64,000 nt of DNA, taken from NCBI RefSeq assembly GCF_014633365.1, contig NC_068352.1, forward strand, positions 16,773,310 to 16,837,309. The letters are read 5' to 3'. The translations under genes were made by a program, and so were the position numbers. Positions 1 through 11,811 of this stretch are shown piece after piece (position 1 is the first letter of the stretch; each line of letters starts with the position of its first letter). This DNA is from Diospyros lotus. Lineage: Eukaryota > Streptophyta > Magnoliopsida > Ericales > Ebenaceae. Below the pieces are notes generated by a model. The model made no database searches, was not told the origin of the DNA, and saw nothing but the letters and a program-made list of their open reading frames with translations.

Positions 1-1210
1 CTTGCCACTTTTATCTGCAGAAAATAAATAGATATATTAGTTTGTATCTTTGTAAAACTTCATTTAATTAAGGACTTTTCATTAAATGGGTACTCCTACT
101 AAATTTTTTGAATCCTACACTTCCTAGGCAAAAAATGTGATCCTTATATAGAATCCAATAGCAGGTGGTTGAATTCTCTTTCATTATTCACATTTCAGTT
201 ATTTGAAATAATCTTATAATTGAGTAGGCAACACTTGCCACCACATCATATGTGGAGCTCGACCTTTGGCTTCTAACCCATCATAAACATCTGATTTATA
301 ATTTTTTGGCCTGATGGACTAGTTAGATCCCACACACTATCTAGCTAAGTGCAATGAGTTAAACATCAACCTTCCTCACATTTTAGTTACTTGGGTATGT
401 GAGACCCGTTGAACATCGCCCCAATTTAGTTACTTGGTTAATAAGAGAAATCAAACAATCTTTCATGAAATGCACCATCACATTTTAGTTTCTTGGATAC
501 ACCCAATCAGACCGATGAACCCTTACGACAGTGGAAAGTCACGACAAATCAAATTTGTTGTTTAGATCTAATATTAATTTTATGAAAATATTTTTAGACC
601 TTTTATTTTAAGGTCTTATCAAATTTCATTATTCATTCCATCACACAACCATTGCATAATAAAATAAATAATAAATTAACCAGGATGACCATAGGCTTGC
701 ACATAGAATAAACCCTAACCTCTTAGGTTTAAACCGAGTCACACATAAACTCTTTGATGAACTACTGCTTCACCGCTTCTGCTGCGATCAACTCCTTAAC
801 ACCGTCGTCAATTTACAAATTTTTTAAAATAAAGACTAAAAGAAGCTATTAGAGGCTTATGCCTTAGTACATACTCGAATGAATTAATTATTACAAATTT
901 GAATTAAATCAGACAAAGCTATGTAATATTCATTCATTCATACCAAACCTATGCTCATCCTAAACATACATCCGCTTCTGCTGTTTCAAAACAATTTTTT
1001 GAAAATATTTATCCTATATATGTCAAATAATACAATCCAACATCCAAACAAGCATATCTAAATCCCAGTATTAACATCTAATGCGAATTACAGCACAACC
1101 ATAAAAATGAAGCAATTATACCATGTTGTCTGCCTGTCGAAACTGGCACGTTGATTAAATGCAATATTTGACACATACATCTGCATATGTGCATTAAAGA
1201 CCAAGCTGAG
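1..1210. other. AT-rich repeat-derived DNA, no gene seen
   Basis: No open frame or known protein signature is visible on either strand. Read on the minus strand, this stretch follows a tRNA-Met-type primer binding site at 1211-1222, so it is probably non-coding internal DNA of a decayed minus-strand LTR element. The family is unknown. Confidence 0.35.
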
Positions 1211-1222
1211 GCTCTGATACCA
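1211..1222 (-). other. Primer binding site-like motif
   Basis: The minus strand reads TGGTATCAGAGC, the usual plant primer site complementary to the 3' end of initiator tRNA-Met. It implies a minus-strand LTR ending just to the right, in sequence ending CCCTTAAG on the minus strand, but I cannot find clear TG/CA borders for that LTR. Confidence 0.5.
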
Positions 1223-1770
1223 CTTAAGGGAATCACTAGTACAATGATACAGGGAAAAATAATTTTTTTACAGTGCATCAGATACACACAACGAAATATA
1301 ATATATATGCCATACATAGCTTTAGTATTTTAACAACACACATATTCAACAATTAAATACATAAATAAAAGCATACATATGGTCCGATGAAAGGTTGGGG
1401 TATAAAAACAATTTTTGTACTGAGACTGAATCCACCTCAAGATGTGGTGGTTCTAGTTAGTCCACACCTAGTATGTAGCATGGTATCATTTCGCTCACCT
1501 TTTCCTATGTTAGATACAAAGGATTTGTGTATCACTGGTGCCCGTGTCTCAAAATTATATGCGTAACAATTATATGTATAATTTCTATAATTTTTCAAAG
1601 GAAGAAGAAAGAAGAAGAGAAAATAGAAACGTGTGAGGGGGAGAGAGAAAGCGAGAGAGAAGAGGGGGCAGAGACCCTGCCCCTTTATTTATTAACTTTT
1701 CCTCCCCCCTTCCCCTTTTCTTTTTCTCCCAATTTCATTCTTTCTCATGTTTACTGCCCTTGGTTATTGT
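1223..1770. other. Presumed decayed LTR, unassigned
   Basis: This lies where a minus-strand 5' LTR would be expected next to the primer site. It contains a GA-rich stretch (about 1600-1672) followed by a pyrimidine-rich one. No terminal inverted TG/CA pair or target duplication could be fixed. Confidence 0.3.
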
Positions 1771-1834
1771 GAAATCAATAATTGATTTCATTATGCACTA
1801 TACATTGTGCATTGTGCATAGTGTATAGTGCATA
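1771..1834. repeat. Clustered inverted repeats (two hairpins)
   Basis: Two near-perfect hairpins lie side by side. GAAATCAAT and ATTGATTTC (1771-1789) pair around one base. TATGCACTATACA (1792-1804) is the exact reverse complement of TGTATAGTGCATA (1822-1834), with a 17-base loop. The same ATTGATTTCA and TATGCACTATA words recur to about 1890. This could be the core of a small foldback element or simple-repeat palindrome drift. Confidence 0.7.
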
Positions 1835-1908
1835 GTGTGCAATAATAATTGATTTCACACTATGCACTATATATTATTACTATGCACTATTAGCAGAGGG
1901 GCCAAGGG

Positions 1909-2355
1909 TGTAATGTGCCACTTTTTCCCAGCGTTAAATGACATAAGATTCCGAGAATATATTTTTTTCCAACATAATACATTCAATCCAACAGTCAAAA
2001 ATCAATTCCTGACAAACCCGTTGTCATTCTCAACATATCAAACTTAAAATCAGTAAGCTAAGAAAGGTAACATCTTCATAAATGCGGAAGCTAGATTGAA
2101 ATCTCAAACGGTACATAACCAAAACCACATTATTCATAACATGAAGATCGAACCATCGTTTAACATGACATCATCAAAGTAATATACATCATTATCAAAA
2201 AGACATCCCATGAACCACCTACAAATCGTCGTCACTCCTTGGAAATTCCTTTTCCTTTGACACCGCTACTTTTACTTGGAACGTTCAAATATTTCAGAGA
2301 CAAAATTCAAATAAGATGTTGAATTATCTAACTGAGAGTTCAAAACATTTTATCA
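1909..2355 (-). mobile_element. Family 1 LTR, 3' part
   Basis: Read on the minus strand, this ends in ...CATTACA and aligns by eye with the last 400-odd bases of the plus-strand solo LTR at 3846-6586. Shared segments include the CGGAATCTTA block near the end, the GGTTTTGGTTATG block and the stretch around 2310-2345 matching 6150-6210. The rightward continuation stops resembling Family 1 near 2355, so the LTR is truncated or rearranged. Confidence 0.6.
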
Positions 2356-3845
2356 ATGTATGTAAGACATGAAACAAAATTGACATATCCCCTAAGATGT
2401 CCCAGCCCAAGAGAATCCCACACAGCACTTAACCTTAACCGGGGAAAATGCAATCTCTCTAAAGGCAACACAACCCTATCGACACATTGGCATAACACAG
2501 TCCTAGCTTATGAGGGCAACATCAAACGCCTCTCTCTGACACAACGAAAAACCATCACTTCCGACATGGAATGGTCAACATCAATTCAGGAACCTGAGGA
2601 ATCACCCCATAGTCATGTCAAGGATTAAGTTTCCACTCAAAAGCATATCGGATCATGTCAACACAAACCCTGGCCACAAGATGATCAACATTATCCCCAG
2701 AAATTCATATCCACATCGGAAACAATGCTACCGCTCACAAAAACCTATGGTGGTGTCCTTTAACACCCCTCTAAGCTACCCCATCTCGGGGCAACCTAGA
2801 AGAGTGGGTGTCAAGGAACATAGAAGAATCAACACTTAGACACAAGCATGCATACATCTGACATTTATCCACCTCAATCCCAAAATAAATACTTCCAAGG
2901 GTTATAGGCACAACTTTTCTTTAAGTTACAGTACACACAAAATAAGTCTATACATCTATTAACACATTATTCCCAAGACCAGTTAGAACAAGAGGGGACC
3001 CACATGTGCACATGTCTACCCATTCTTCTTGCTTGACTCCCCACCATCCACTTCTTTACCTTTACCTGGAATGGAGGAGAGTACAACGTGAGCTACAAAG
3101 CTCAGCAAGTACGTATAAGAAATAAGAAGGAAGGGCATGACAGATAATAATATGGTATAGGTGTGGTGAATAAACATATAGACATGAATGATAGATTATA
3201 ACTCAGGAATCACACACACCCGTAATGATAATGCTGTGGATAAAACACATAAAAGTCGATCAGCATAAAACTGGTCAATGGTCCCACATAACAATATAAA
3301 ATGCATCATAATACATACCGGCCTGTAACTGATACCAATACCCAGAGAACTGTATAACATGTAGCCCATAAGTCATATCTAATATACTTAGCTATAGCCA
3401 TAAGTACATATATATAAATATATATAATCTCACCCATGGTCATCACCACTGGGCGCATCCCTTAATCGTCACTGTAGGAGCGTAACCCCAGTCAGGCTAA
3501 TGCTTACTGGTTTTGGGGGATATATCCCAGTGGTACATAACTGCAGCGCATATACTCATCTTTGTCCATGCCTCTTTCAATGCACATGCAACACATAGAA
3601 TGGCCACACACAAATTGCACATGTGATAGAAATAAGAGCTGATGCTCGTGCTCACTCATGAGATGCAATGCTAGAGATCAAGCCAAGATATGCTCATGAT
3701 GCACAATTACCACTCATTCAGGACATGCCATGATAGTGTGTGTATATGAGCAATTTAAAATTATTTTTTAGTTTATAAGCATGTTCAACACAGTTAACCA
3801 ATACACTAAAGTATGGATTTCTTGCTTAAGCTTTAAGATCATAGC
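2356..3845. other. Unclassified repeat-like DNA without a gene
   Basis: Only short frames are present and none resembles a known protein. The block around 3040-3120, read on the minus strand, looks like the middle of a Ty3-type LTR (a tract resembling GCTGAGCTTTGTAGCTCACG followed by a short purine-rich stretch), so this is probably a second, unassigned minus-strand LTR fragment. Bases 3841-3845 (ATAGC) are the left target duplication of the next LTR. Confidence 0.35.
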
Positions 3846-4590
3846 TGTAATACCCGGGAATGGTATGAGGATATAAATGGTATTTAATGAAGGGTACAAT
3901 TGGAATTTGCAAAAAAATGAGACTTTAGGGTACATTAACATAGTTTTGGATGACCGAATTAGTCAGAGGGAGTACCCCGGACCCTAGATAGCTAAAGAAA
4001 ATGGTATAGTATTGACAAGTGATTTGAATTATGATTTTTAGTGATAAAAGAAATTGGATCGGGAACAGTTTTCGGTACAACTATCGACCGGGCTGAGAAA
4101 ACTGAATCGATGTAAGAGACGTCCAGAAGGTCAACGGAGCACGTCAAGGACTATTATTTTATGTGTAGAACAACCCTTAAGTGATTTTGGGTTGAATCAA
4201 ATGGATTCAAGGTCAGATCGACCAGCCGGGCCTAAGTGCAATTTTTTAATTTTGCCCGAGCGAGGTCAAAACGATAATTTTTTGAAAATTTCAATGATCA
4301 AATGAAGAGTACAATTCTTGTTGGCTTTAGTGATGGTTTTAGAAAGATTAGGGGCTCAAAGGAAAGGGCAGAAATGCTATTGAAAGAAATTAAGGGGCTA
4401 AAGTGCAATTAAGCAAAATTTCAAAGTGTGAACACAAAAGAATTTCGGTCGCCGCACTGCCACCGCACGTGGAGGCCGTTTTCGGTGATGGGACGACCGA
4501 GGCTTGCTTGGGGAAGGTTGTATACGGCCGTAGGAGTCTTTGGGAGCAAGGATTAGCTGGTGATTGGCCGGATTTTGGCCGATTTTTGGG

Positions 4591-4598
4591 TATAAATA
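4591..4598 (+). promoter_or_regulatory. TATA box of Family 1 LTR
   Basis: TATAAATA lies within the solo LTR and is matched by TATAAATA at 20080-20087 in the Family 1 copy at 19204, at a comparable place in the LTR. That conservation supports it as the retroelement core promoter. Confidence 0.6.
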
Positions 4599-5560
4599 GA
4601 GGTTGAGGGTTCGAGTTTTTGAAGCACAAATCGACTGTGTTTTTGAATGTTTTTGAGAGAGTGATTAAGGAGCTTTTGATCCTTGCATGAATGAGAAGAT
4701 TTTGGGAGTGTTTTGAAGCATTTTGGTGTGAGTTTGAGGGTTATTCGAAGTTGGCCGGAAGAAGCAAGGCGGACCGCCTATCGCCGCCTGTAATAGGCCA
4801 TTTGATGGGTTTCCCGGTGGCCTTTCGGCCTAATTTTTGTGGGGTTGTGATCGATTCTTCAAGGGCTTTAAGGGGGTACCAGTTTCGGGGCCATCAGAGC
4901 AATCGTCGGTGACTTGATCTTTGGAGAAGACGGTGGCCCGTGTAGCCACGTGCCAGCCTTCACCCTCACACATGTGCCAAGCGCGTGAGGGCGCGTGAGC
5001 AAGGGCATTTTGGTAATTTAACTTCCAAAATTTTTATTTAATTATTTTAGAATTTTCTGTATTGAAATATTTAGGAAAGTGTTTGAGAAAATAATTATTT
5101 TGGAATTATCAAGGTGAAAATTGGGAGAAAATAGAGGAAATTATGGAAAAATTGAGAAAAATAGATTTTAATGCTTCCTTAATTAAATATGGTGTTTAGG
5201 AAGTGTTGTGGTTCGAGGTTGACTATAAGTTCGAGTACTTGTGTTTTGGCATGCAAAACGAGGTCATGCACAAGGATCGAGGCGATCCGAATACGTCAAG
5301 GTGAGTGTTCTACCTGAAAACTTGGTTTAAGTTGTGAGTAGTTTACCCTAAAACTTGGTATTTGTGTTACCTAAATGTGTTGTGAATTTCATGCAAAATG
5401 GTTTTGTGCATTGAAATGGTAACAGGTAACGGTTGGTTTTATGAGAGAGGTTTGTCGCTAAACGTTTTGAACGTGTGCATTGCATTCTATAAAATGTTGT
5501 TTATATGATGAATTGAATTGTGAAATATGGCATTGTCTTGCGTTTTTGTGTGTATGGAAT

Positions 5561-5926
5561 GTCAGCCTAAGATGTTGTCTGGATAGTGTAGTCATAATTC
5601 TCCAAGAGCGTGACGGAATAATAGGGGTATCTGATGCTGGTGTGCATGTCAGGATAGTCGCCTTGGTTTTCGTGCTAAATCATTTGGTCAGGGAAGTTGC
5701 ACTAGGACAATTAGGTGGTCCATACTGTGTTGTTCATGTGGGATGTTAGCCTAGGATGTTGTTTAGATAGTGTAGTCGTAATTCTCAAAAGGCGTGATGG
5801 AATAATAGGGGTATATGATGCTGGTGTGCATGTCAGGATGGCCGCCTTGGTTTTCGTGCCAGGCCGTTTGGCCAGGGAAGCTGCATTAGGATGACTAGGT
5901 GGTCCATGTGAAATTTTGGAGTTGGG
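5561..5926 (+). repeat. 183-bp tandem duplication inside LTR
   Basis: Two adjacent copies begin GTCAGCCTAAGATGTTG (5561) and GTTAGCCTAGGATGTTG (5744) and run in parallel through the shared GATGCTGGTGTGCATGTCAG block. The Family 1 copy at 24728 has one unit only (around 26325-26490), so the duplication arose in this copy or its sublineage. Confidence 0.75.
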
Positions 5927-6586
5927 ATTGTATGGTGGTTCCTGGATGCTTAAGGTGGGAACGTAATCTGGTGAGATGCGTTGGCAACCCCATTTAAGCT
6001 AGAATTGCGTCGTGTCGTCGAGTCGGTATGGTAGCATAGCTTTTAGAGAGATTGCTCTTTTCCCGTGGTAGGGTTAAGCGCTGGGAATTCTCTTGGGCTA
6101 GGGCTTACCGGGTGTATTGGTTTATTTCATGTCTCTCATTCATTCATGAAAAATGTGATTTTGAACTCTCACTTAGATGATTCATCATCTAATTTGGACT
6201 ATGTCCTTGGAATATTCAAATGTTCCAGGTGAAGGCAGCGGTGCGAAAGAAAAAGGAATTGCCGAGGGATGACGGCGATAGAGGATGTTTTATATTATAT
6301 CCTTTTAGATATGTTGTTTATTTTGAAAATGTCATGTAAACGTTGGTGCAACTTTATATATAAATAAAGTGGTTTTGGTTATGACCTGTCAAGGTTTCAA
6401 TCTAGCTTCCGAATTTGAGTTAGTGAACCTGTCTTAGTTTATTAATGGTTCATAGTTGATATACTAAGAAGGTGTAACGGGATCTTCGGGGAACAGTTTT
6501 ATGTTGGGTTTCTGTTGTTTGTTTGGAAAAAAATATCCCCGGAATCTTACGTTACGTAACGTCTTCCCAAAGAGTGGGGTGTTACA

Positions 6587-7865
6587 ATAGAGAGATATGT
6601 TAATCAGGGCATGGAAAAGAAACAATCCTCCCATGCAAGATTTCACTTAAAACTCCATTCCTTAGGAATAGTGGGGAGGAACAAACCCCACCTGGCTGGT
6701 ACAAACATCCTAAGAGATATAACCAACAAACCTCAACCAAACCCTCACCCTGTATATATTAAAATCCAAGAATAAAGAAATATCTAGGAAGAGAAAAGAG
6801 TATAAGAGAACTTGCCTTCTATTTCACCTATCAACTACTAGGAACTCCTTGATTGACAGAATCTAGCTTGCTGAGAGGAAAAGAATGAGGGTTTGAAGAA
6901 GAACAGAGAGCTTACGAGAGAGAGAGAGAGCTCGAGTTTATCTCCTCTGTCTTTTTGGATATTTTCCTTACAATTTCTTTCGTTTATATTTTCTCTATAC
7001 ATCATGTTTATCCATTTATTTATTTCCCCAAATTCCTTTATTATTTTTTGATCTGGAATCTTCTATATGTTTCTTGAATTAATGACGTTTCGGGTAATAT
7101 ATATATATTGAATCATTGAGAAAGACATTTGAATATAGCTTTAAGGTATTTGGATGATATATACATATATGGGTTGATGTGTGAAAGTCATTCGGATGAT
7201 TAAGGCATATTTGAATGGGTTTTGAGGCATTTGGCAGAAAAATTAAGAAAATGCAAAAGGCATTTGAATGCTACAGTTGGGCATTCGAATGAATTTGGAA
7301 TAATTGGATGAAAAGCTAAGGGAAAAAGGAGGCCATTCGAATGCTACAATGGCCTCATTCGGATGAATTTTGCAATTTTTGCATGGCTCATTCGAATGTA
7401 AAGGCACCTCATTCGAATGTGAAGGTTTAATCTGCTAAAAATGGATTTTGGACAGCTTTGACACCCTTTCAAATTTTGAACATAAATATGTCGTCCAAAC
7501 TCCGATTGAGGTGATTCAATATGATATGGAACGACAAGAGAAAGATCTATAAATTTCATGTTTTATGTTTTGAAAGATTCGAGATGAAACACAATCAAAA
7601 TTGGCTTATAATGAAGAAGTCGCACTTAGGAAAATAGGCCATTCAAATGGATCACCCCCCATTCGAATGGTACTACCTCCATTCGAATATCTATCCTCCC
7701 AAAGCCTCACACATTCAAATGCCTCTTCCAAAAACCTCATAACTCTTAACTACTCATCCTAAATCTTCCAAAACACTTACATACCCACTCACACTGCACC
7801 AAAACCCAATTTAACAAATAATTCTTCCCACAAGACATAAAAATAGTATGGAGTTATTCATTAAT
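6587..7865 (-). mobile_element. Putative copia-type LTR with CATTCGAATG array
   Basis: No coding potential is visible. Read on the minus strand it has promoter-like order: a palindrome array (7721 to 7189), a TATA-like run (7095-7110), then a CT-rich leader-like stretch including (CT)n near 6918-6932. That layout resembles the U3/TATA order of the copia LTRs elsewhere in this window. I could not fix LTR ends or a target duplication, so the element class is inference. Confidence 0.4.
7189..7721. repeat. Palindrome array CATTCGAATG
   Basis: Perfect CATTCGAATG occurs at 7282, 7334, 7389, 7410 and 7660. One-mismatch forms occur at 7189, 7261, 7356, 7640, 7680 and 7712, mostly CG changed to TG or CA. 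Copies come in pairs or triplets with start-to-start spacing of 20-22 bp (7261/7282, 7334/7356, 7389/7410, 7640/7660/7680). Spacer sequences differ, so this is not a plain tandem repeat. Confidence 0.85.
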
Positions 7866-9296
7866 ATCGGCCCCTATCTTCGGGTCTTTACATGTCCACT
7901 CGCAACCTCACTACTTAATCCGATCCGAGGTGGTGTCCACTTTCAGCCCTGCTAATTGTCGATTGCCAAGGTGGTGTCCTCTCTCAGCCCCCGTCACAAG
8001 TGGGTATTAATCCTTGGCATGCTTCCCTAGTGTTATCACTTAAGTGCCACATCATAAGTTGACATCTCACATCCCACATGAGCAACACAAAAACATGCCA
8101 ATGTCACATACCATGAATCGATGCATCATATATAACAACATTTCATGTACATAATTTATCACACAAAATTCAATGCATATGCATAACATTTTAGGATGAA
8201 CCTCCCATATGAAAACAACCATCATAGGTTAAACCGTTCACATGCAACAAAACCCTTTGCATGTAACCAAATCAAGTTTAGGTAGAATCAAAACCAAGTA
8301 TTTAGGGTAGAACCACTCACAATAAACCAAGTTTTTAAGTAAGAACACTTACTTTGAACGAAACTCAAAACACCTTGATTCTCGTGCCCAACCTCAATTT
8401 TCGTGCAAATCCTTAAGTCCTTTGACTAAACCACTCCCTCACACGTCTTCACATGTTGCCCAAGTGCTCTATGCATGTGATGTCTCACGTGTGCTTTATA
8501 TGCTTCTTTTTCTGTAGAAACAAAAGCTTTCTATCCACTAAGCTTGAATCACTCCCAGCACGAATTTATCACAACTTTGAATGATAAACCCTTGGCCTTG
8601 AACACGCTATTTATAATGCTAGAATCTTATAGTAATCATATCAAATCTTACCAAATCTTATCCAAATTTTATCCTTAAAGTCATCATGAGGCTTCATCCT
8701 TATCTTTAAAGTCATCATGTAACTTTATCCTTATCTTTAAAGTCATCATGACGCTTCATCATTATCTCTAAAGTCATCATGTACCTTTATCCTTATCTCT
8801 AAAGTCATCATAAAGTTTCATCCTTATCTCTAAAGTCATTATGTAGCTTTATCCTTATCTCTAAAGTCTTATCCATATCTCCAAGGTCATTATGAGGCTT
8901 TTCTTGAATCTCCCAAATGCTCATTGAAAAAAGGTTTCAAGAATTACACATTAGCCCAATTTTGTTGAGTAATTGCACTTAGACCCCTTGCGACTTTGTC
9001 CCCGGCTTTTTTTTTAAATTGCACTTATGCCCCTGGAGAAAGGATATATTACGCTAATGCGCTAAGGTTTTAAGTAAATTACACTTTTACCCAAACTTCA
9101 ATATTTACGATTTTGCCCCTGACTCAGAAACTGAACTTCTCCCTCAAGACCTTCATAATCCTTTGAAATGTCCTACTCCCTCAAATATTTACTTCCCAAG
9201 GTACTCCCTTCCATTGATTCAACAATTAATTAGCTAAATCTTTTAAACTGATTCCTAGTTACTTGAACTTAACACTATGAAATACGAGGTATTACA
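7866..9296 (-). mobile_element. Family 1-like LTR, truncated at its 3' end
   Basis: The minus strand begins TGTAATACC at 9296. The middle parallels the 5300-5400 region of the solo LTR (AAACTTGGT and GAGTGTTCTACC-like blocks, here around 8270-8345). A TATAAATAG box reads on the minus strand at 8607-8615. The final 400 or so bases expected of the family are missing on the left, where unrelated sequence starts near 7866. The outer flank GAGGG (9297-9301) finds no partner, in keeping with truncation. Confidence 0.55.
8677..8893 (+). repeat. 31-bp tandem repeat, about seven units
   Basis: AAAGTCATCATG-type units start at 8677, 8708, 8739, 8770, 8801, 8832 and 8863, exactly 31 bp apart. Odd units carry a TTCATC variant and even units a TTTATCC variant, so the true repeat is a 62-bp dimer amplified about three times. 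It lies just upstream of the LTR TATA box in the sense of the minus-strand element. Confidence 0.9.
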
Positions 9297-9346
9297 GAGG
9301 GTTAACTTTTGACCAATCATTTCTAGAGATATTTTGGGCACATGAT

Positions 9347-9356
9347 GTTGATACCA
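9347..9356 (-). other. Degenerate primer binding site of Family B
   Basis: The minus strand reads TGGTATCAAC, matching the first eight bases of the tRNA-Met primer site, two bases beyond the LTR end at 9359. About 60 bp of internal DNA follow leftwards before the Family 1 LTR. Confidence 0.5.
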
Positions 9357-10297
9357 AATGTAACACTATTGATGAGGAATGCAAATATTAGGTGTACCAA
9401 TGCAAGGGTTTAACTGATTTTCAAAAATATTTTTTGAAAACACATAAGAAGGCAGCGAAAACATACACCAAAATTACGTTGCAAGACTCGTTTCCAATGT
9501 CCATATGCAAACTGAAATTAAGCCATACCATAAAGGGTTTAGATGTTATACCTTTCAACACTTGAAGGCCGATGTAGAGGCTAAACTCCACCCAATGGAA
9601 GCAACTCGTGCTCCAAAAATAACTCTCAAAACTTCTTCGGTTAGACCGAATCGTCCCCCAAAACTACAAGGGGCCTATCTAGTCCATGCTCTTGTGAGAT
9701 GGTGAATCCTTCTATTCTCTCTTTGTGCTAGATAGAGAGAATAAGGGATATTAAAGACAGAAACAAACTTGGGTTAGAAATCAAAATGGGCTTCTCAAGC
9801 TTGATAGTCTCACTATCAAGAACAATGAATTACAATAACTATGAGAGAAGCAAATGAGCAATGGGAGTTAGGGTGTTTCGATTGGGTGAAGAAAGCAAGG
9901 ATGGCAGAGAGAAAATTGCACACCCACACGGCTTACCTCGTTCTTCATCTTTATATATCACATATATACATTCCCAAAATGAAAACCTTAGTCGATTTGC
10001 ATAAACGGACAAATTGACCATAGGAGAGAGAGAGAGAGAGGAGACCAAGGGGTGTTAAGGACACATGCCGTCGATCCTCTCATCCTCCCATCGTCCTATC
10101 ATGCCATGTCCCCCCCCCCCCAAATCCGTTGCAAATACAAAAAACAATCGAGGGATTCACGACCCTCTACAACAGGAATGGTCGATAGTTCGCAAGGAGC
10201 TATTGACTGCTTCACTTAAAACGATCGATAGTTTCCCAAGGCTGTCAATCGTTTTGGCCCTTCATCCAAAATTTCTAGAAATTACATCTAGGCCTGC

Positions 10298-10462
10298 TAT
10301 TAACTATTAACAGTACTTTCATTATCTCATAATGACACTAAGGCTCCCGTTAACTATTAACGGCATGCATGTCAACTCTTGACAATTGCTTCTTATTAAT
10401 TAATCATTTATACTCGATCCGTTAACTCTTAATGGTAAACGTTATTAACTTTTAATGATGAT
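10298..10462. repeat. Cluster of AA-CTC-TT palindromes in Family B LTR
   Basis: Several imperfect and perfect palindromes share a three-base centre CTA or CTC between AA and TT. CCGTTAACTATTAACGG (10347-10363) has perfect 7-bp arms, TGTCAACTCTTGACA (10370-10384) has perfect 6-bp arms, and CCGTTAACTCTTAATGG (10419-10435) is near perfect. The other B copy has equivalents at 23730-23895. Confidence 0.75.
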
Positions 10463-10897
10463 TTTATCCTTAATCGCTTAGTTAACCATCACACCTAGAT
10501 ATGCGTGTGACCATCTAGGTTCACTATTAAATACCAATCAGAAAATGCCAACCACCTTGATGTTGACCAAACACCTTTGGTCTTCAACGAGGATCTTTCC
10601 ATCTCCTTAAAGTTTCTCGTAAGACTCTGAGTGACAACTAATATTATGTCAGGGCGATCCTACCAATAATGAAGTCTTTGTTGGTCCTTTGACACACACA
10701 ATGGCCACTCAAGAGGGGGGTGAATTGAGTGATTAAAAACTTATTGAATCGATTCTTTCCTTTTTAAAACTCTTGAGATTTTCTTATACACAAAATACAC
10801 TTGTTATAAATATATATGTTGTTTGGAAATGATAGCAATATAAATACACAAACAAGCACAATATAAACACAAGATATATAGTGGTTCGGTGTATCCA

Positions 10898-11123
10898 TGT
10901 AACATCCCGCTCGAGCGATAGGAAGAACCGGAACAACTTACCCTAATGGGCCTACGCGAACTTCCCAGGGGGGTCACCCATCCCTGGATTACCCCAGGTC
11001 AAGCACGCTTAACTTGGGAGTTCTTTGCCAACATTCAGCCCAAAAGGTATCCAGCTGGTGTTGTTTCCTTTCTTACACTATCCTCGATATATTCTAACTT
11101 CTCTGGGCCCTTGGGGTATTACA
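10898..11123 (-). mobile_element. Cassandra TRIM solo LTR (5S rRNA-derived)
   Basis: The 226-bp unit has TGTAAYA...TTACA ends and a perfect 5-bp target duplication ATCCA (10893-10897 and 11124-11128). Its minus strand contains a degenerate 5S rRNA sequence (about 11055 to 10958), with the A-box-like AAGTTAAGCGTGCTTG (plus-strand 11000-11015) and the C-box-like GGATGGGTGACC (about 10972-10985) still readable. Cassandra elements are non-autonomous terminal-repeat retrotransposons in miniature whose LTRs carry 5S sequence with pol III promoter boxes. No primer site or second LTR is present, so this is a solo LTR. The frames that cross it are spurious. Confidence 0.9.
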
Positions 11124-11594
11124 ATCCAACACCTACGCCACTCTCTCAAGGTCAAACCGACACTTGAGGTTCCACTAAAACCACCACTGGGTTTCCACAC
11201 AAGAGCACTTAGCAAACTTGTACACCCCGAGGTTTCCCCTTAGCTCACCCCGGAAACTAATACAACACAATAATACAAATAAATCAATCCTATGTTTAAC
11301 ATACTTGGACTACAATGGATATCAATACAAGAACAATATACAAGGCAAAATGAAATGATACAAGTTACCAATAAGAAGAAAACTTCTTCTTTGCCTTGAG
11401 GCTCCAATGGATAGATCTTTGAAGCTCCTTAGGCCTTGGATTGCTTTGATTGAGTGCTTGAGAGCTTGGGTGTGCTTTAGGAAGATAGGAAATAGTAGAG
11501 CATTAGCCTCCTCAAGATTTCTCCTCTTAATATTTATATTGGGGCTCCCAAAACGACCTGCAACGGCTCAAAAAATCCGATTGTTGGAGTCTGG

Positions 11595-11811
11595 CAGTCG
11601 ATTGTTCTAACTGACAGTCGACTCCGTGACACCCATAGTCGACTCTCGCTCAGCCCACAATCGACTTTCTCACAGACAGTCTACTCTCATTGGCCTACAG
11701 TCGACTCGACAGTCGACTGGCCAAAACTCACTCTCGGCTACCTCGACTCTGCATAAACAATGCTCGGTTATATCGACTGATACACATCCACAGTCGACTA
11801 CCAGTCAACTA
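11595..11811. repeat. Palindrome array CAGTCGACTG
   Basis: Copies or one- to two-mismatch copies of CAGTCGACTG start at 11595, 11615, 11636, 11658, 11677, 11698, 11710, 11791 and 11802. The first six are 19-22 bp apart. Only 11710-11719 is the perfect decamer, but the core octamer AGTCGACT is intact at five sites. In the minus-strand LTR the array lies about 60 bp upstream of the TATA box, in U3. Confidence 0.8.

Larger units (their letters stand above)
3846..6586 (+). mobile_element. Solo LTR, Family 1 (Ty3-like)
   Basis: The unit begins TGTAATACCCGGG and ends GGGGTGTTACA, 2741 bp, with no primer site or polypurine tract on either side, so it is best read as a solo LTR. Flanks ATAGC (3841-3845) and ATAGA (6587-6591) are a 4-of-5 target duplication. 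TATAAATA at 4591-4598 is a good core promoter for the LTR. The open frames inside are not conserved between copies and look spurious. Ty3 affiliation is inferred from the TGTAAYACC...TTACA ends and overall form. Confidence 0.8.

Noticed and set aside
8677..8893. CRISPR-like array (also 16533-16648)
   Set aside because: Plant nuclear context, repeats with no unique spacers of constant length, no cas genes. They are tandem repeats in LTRs.
10946..11243. 5S rRNA gene or small protein genes
   Set aside because: The 5S-like stretch is degraded and bounded by LTR ends and a target duplication, so it belongs to a Cassandra LTR; the frames are chance reads through it.
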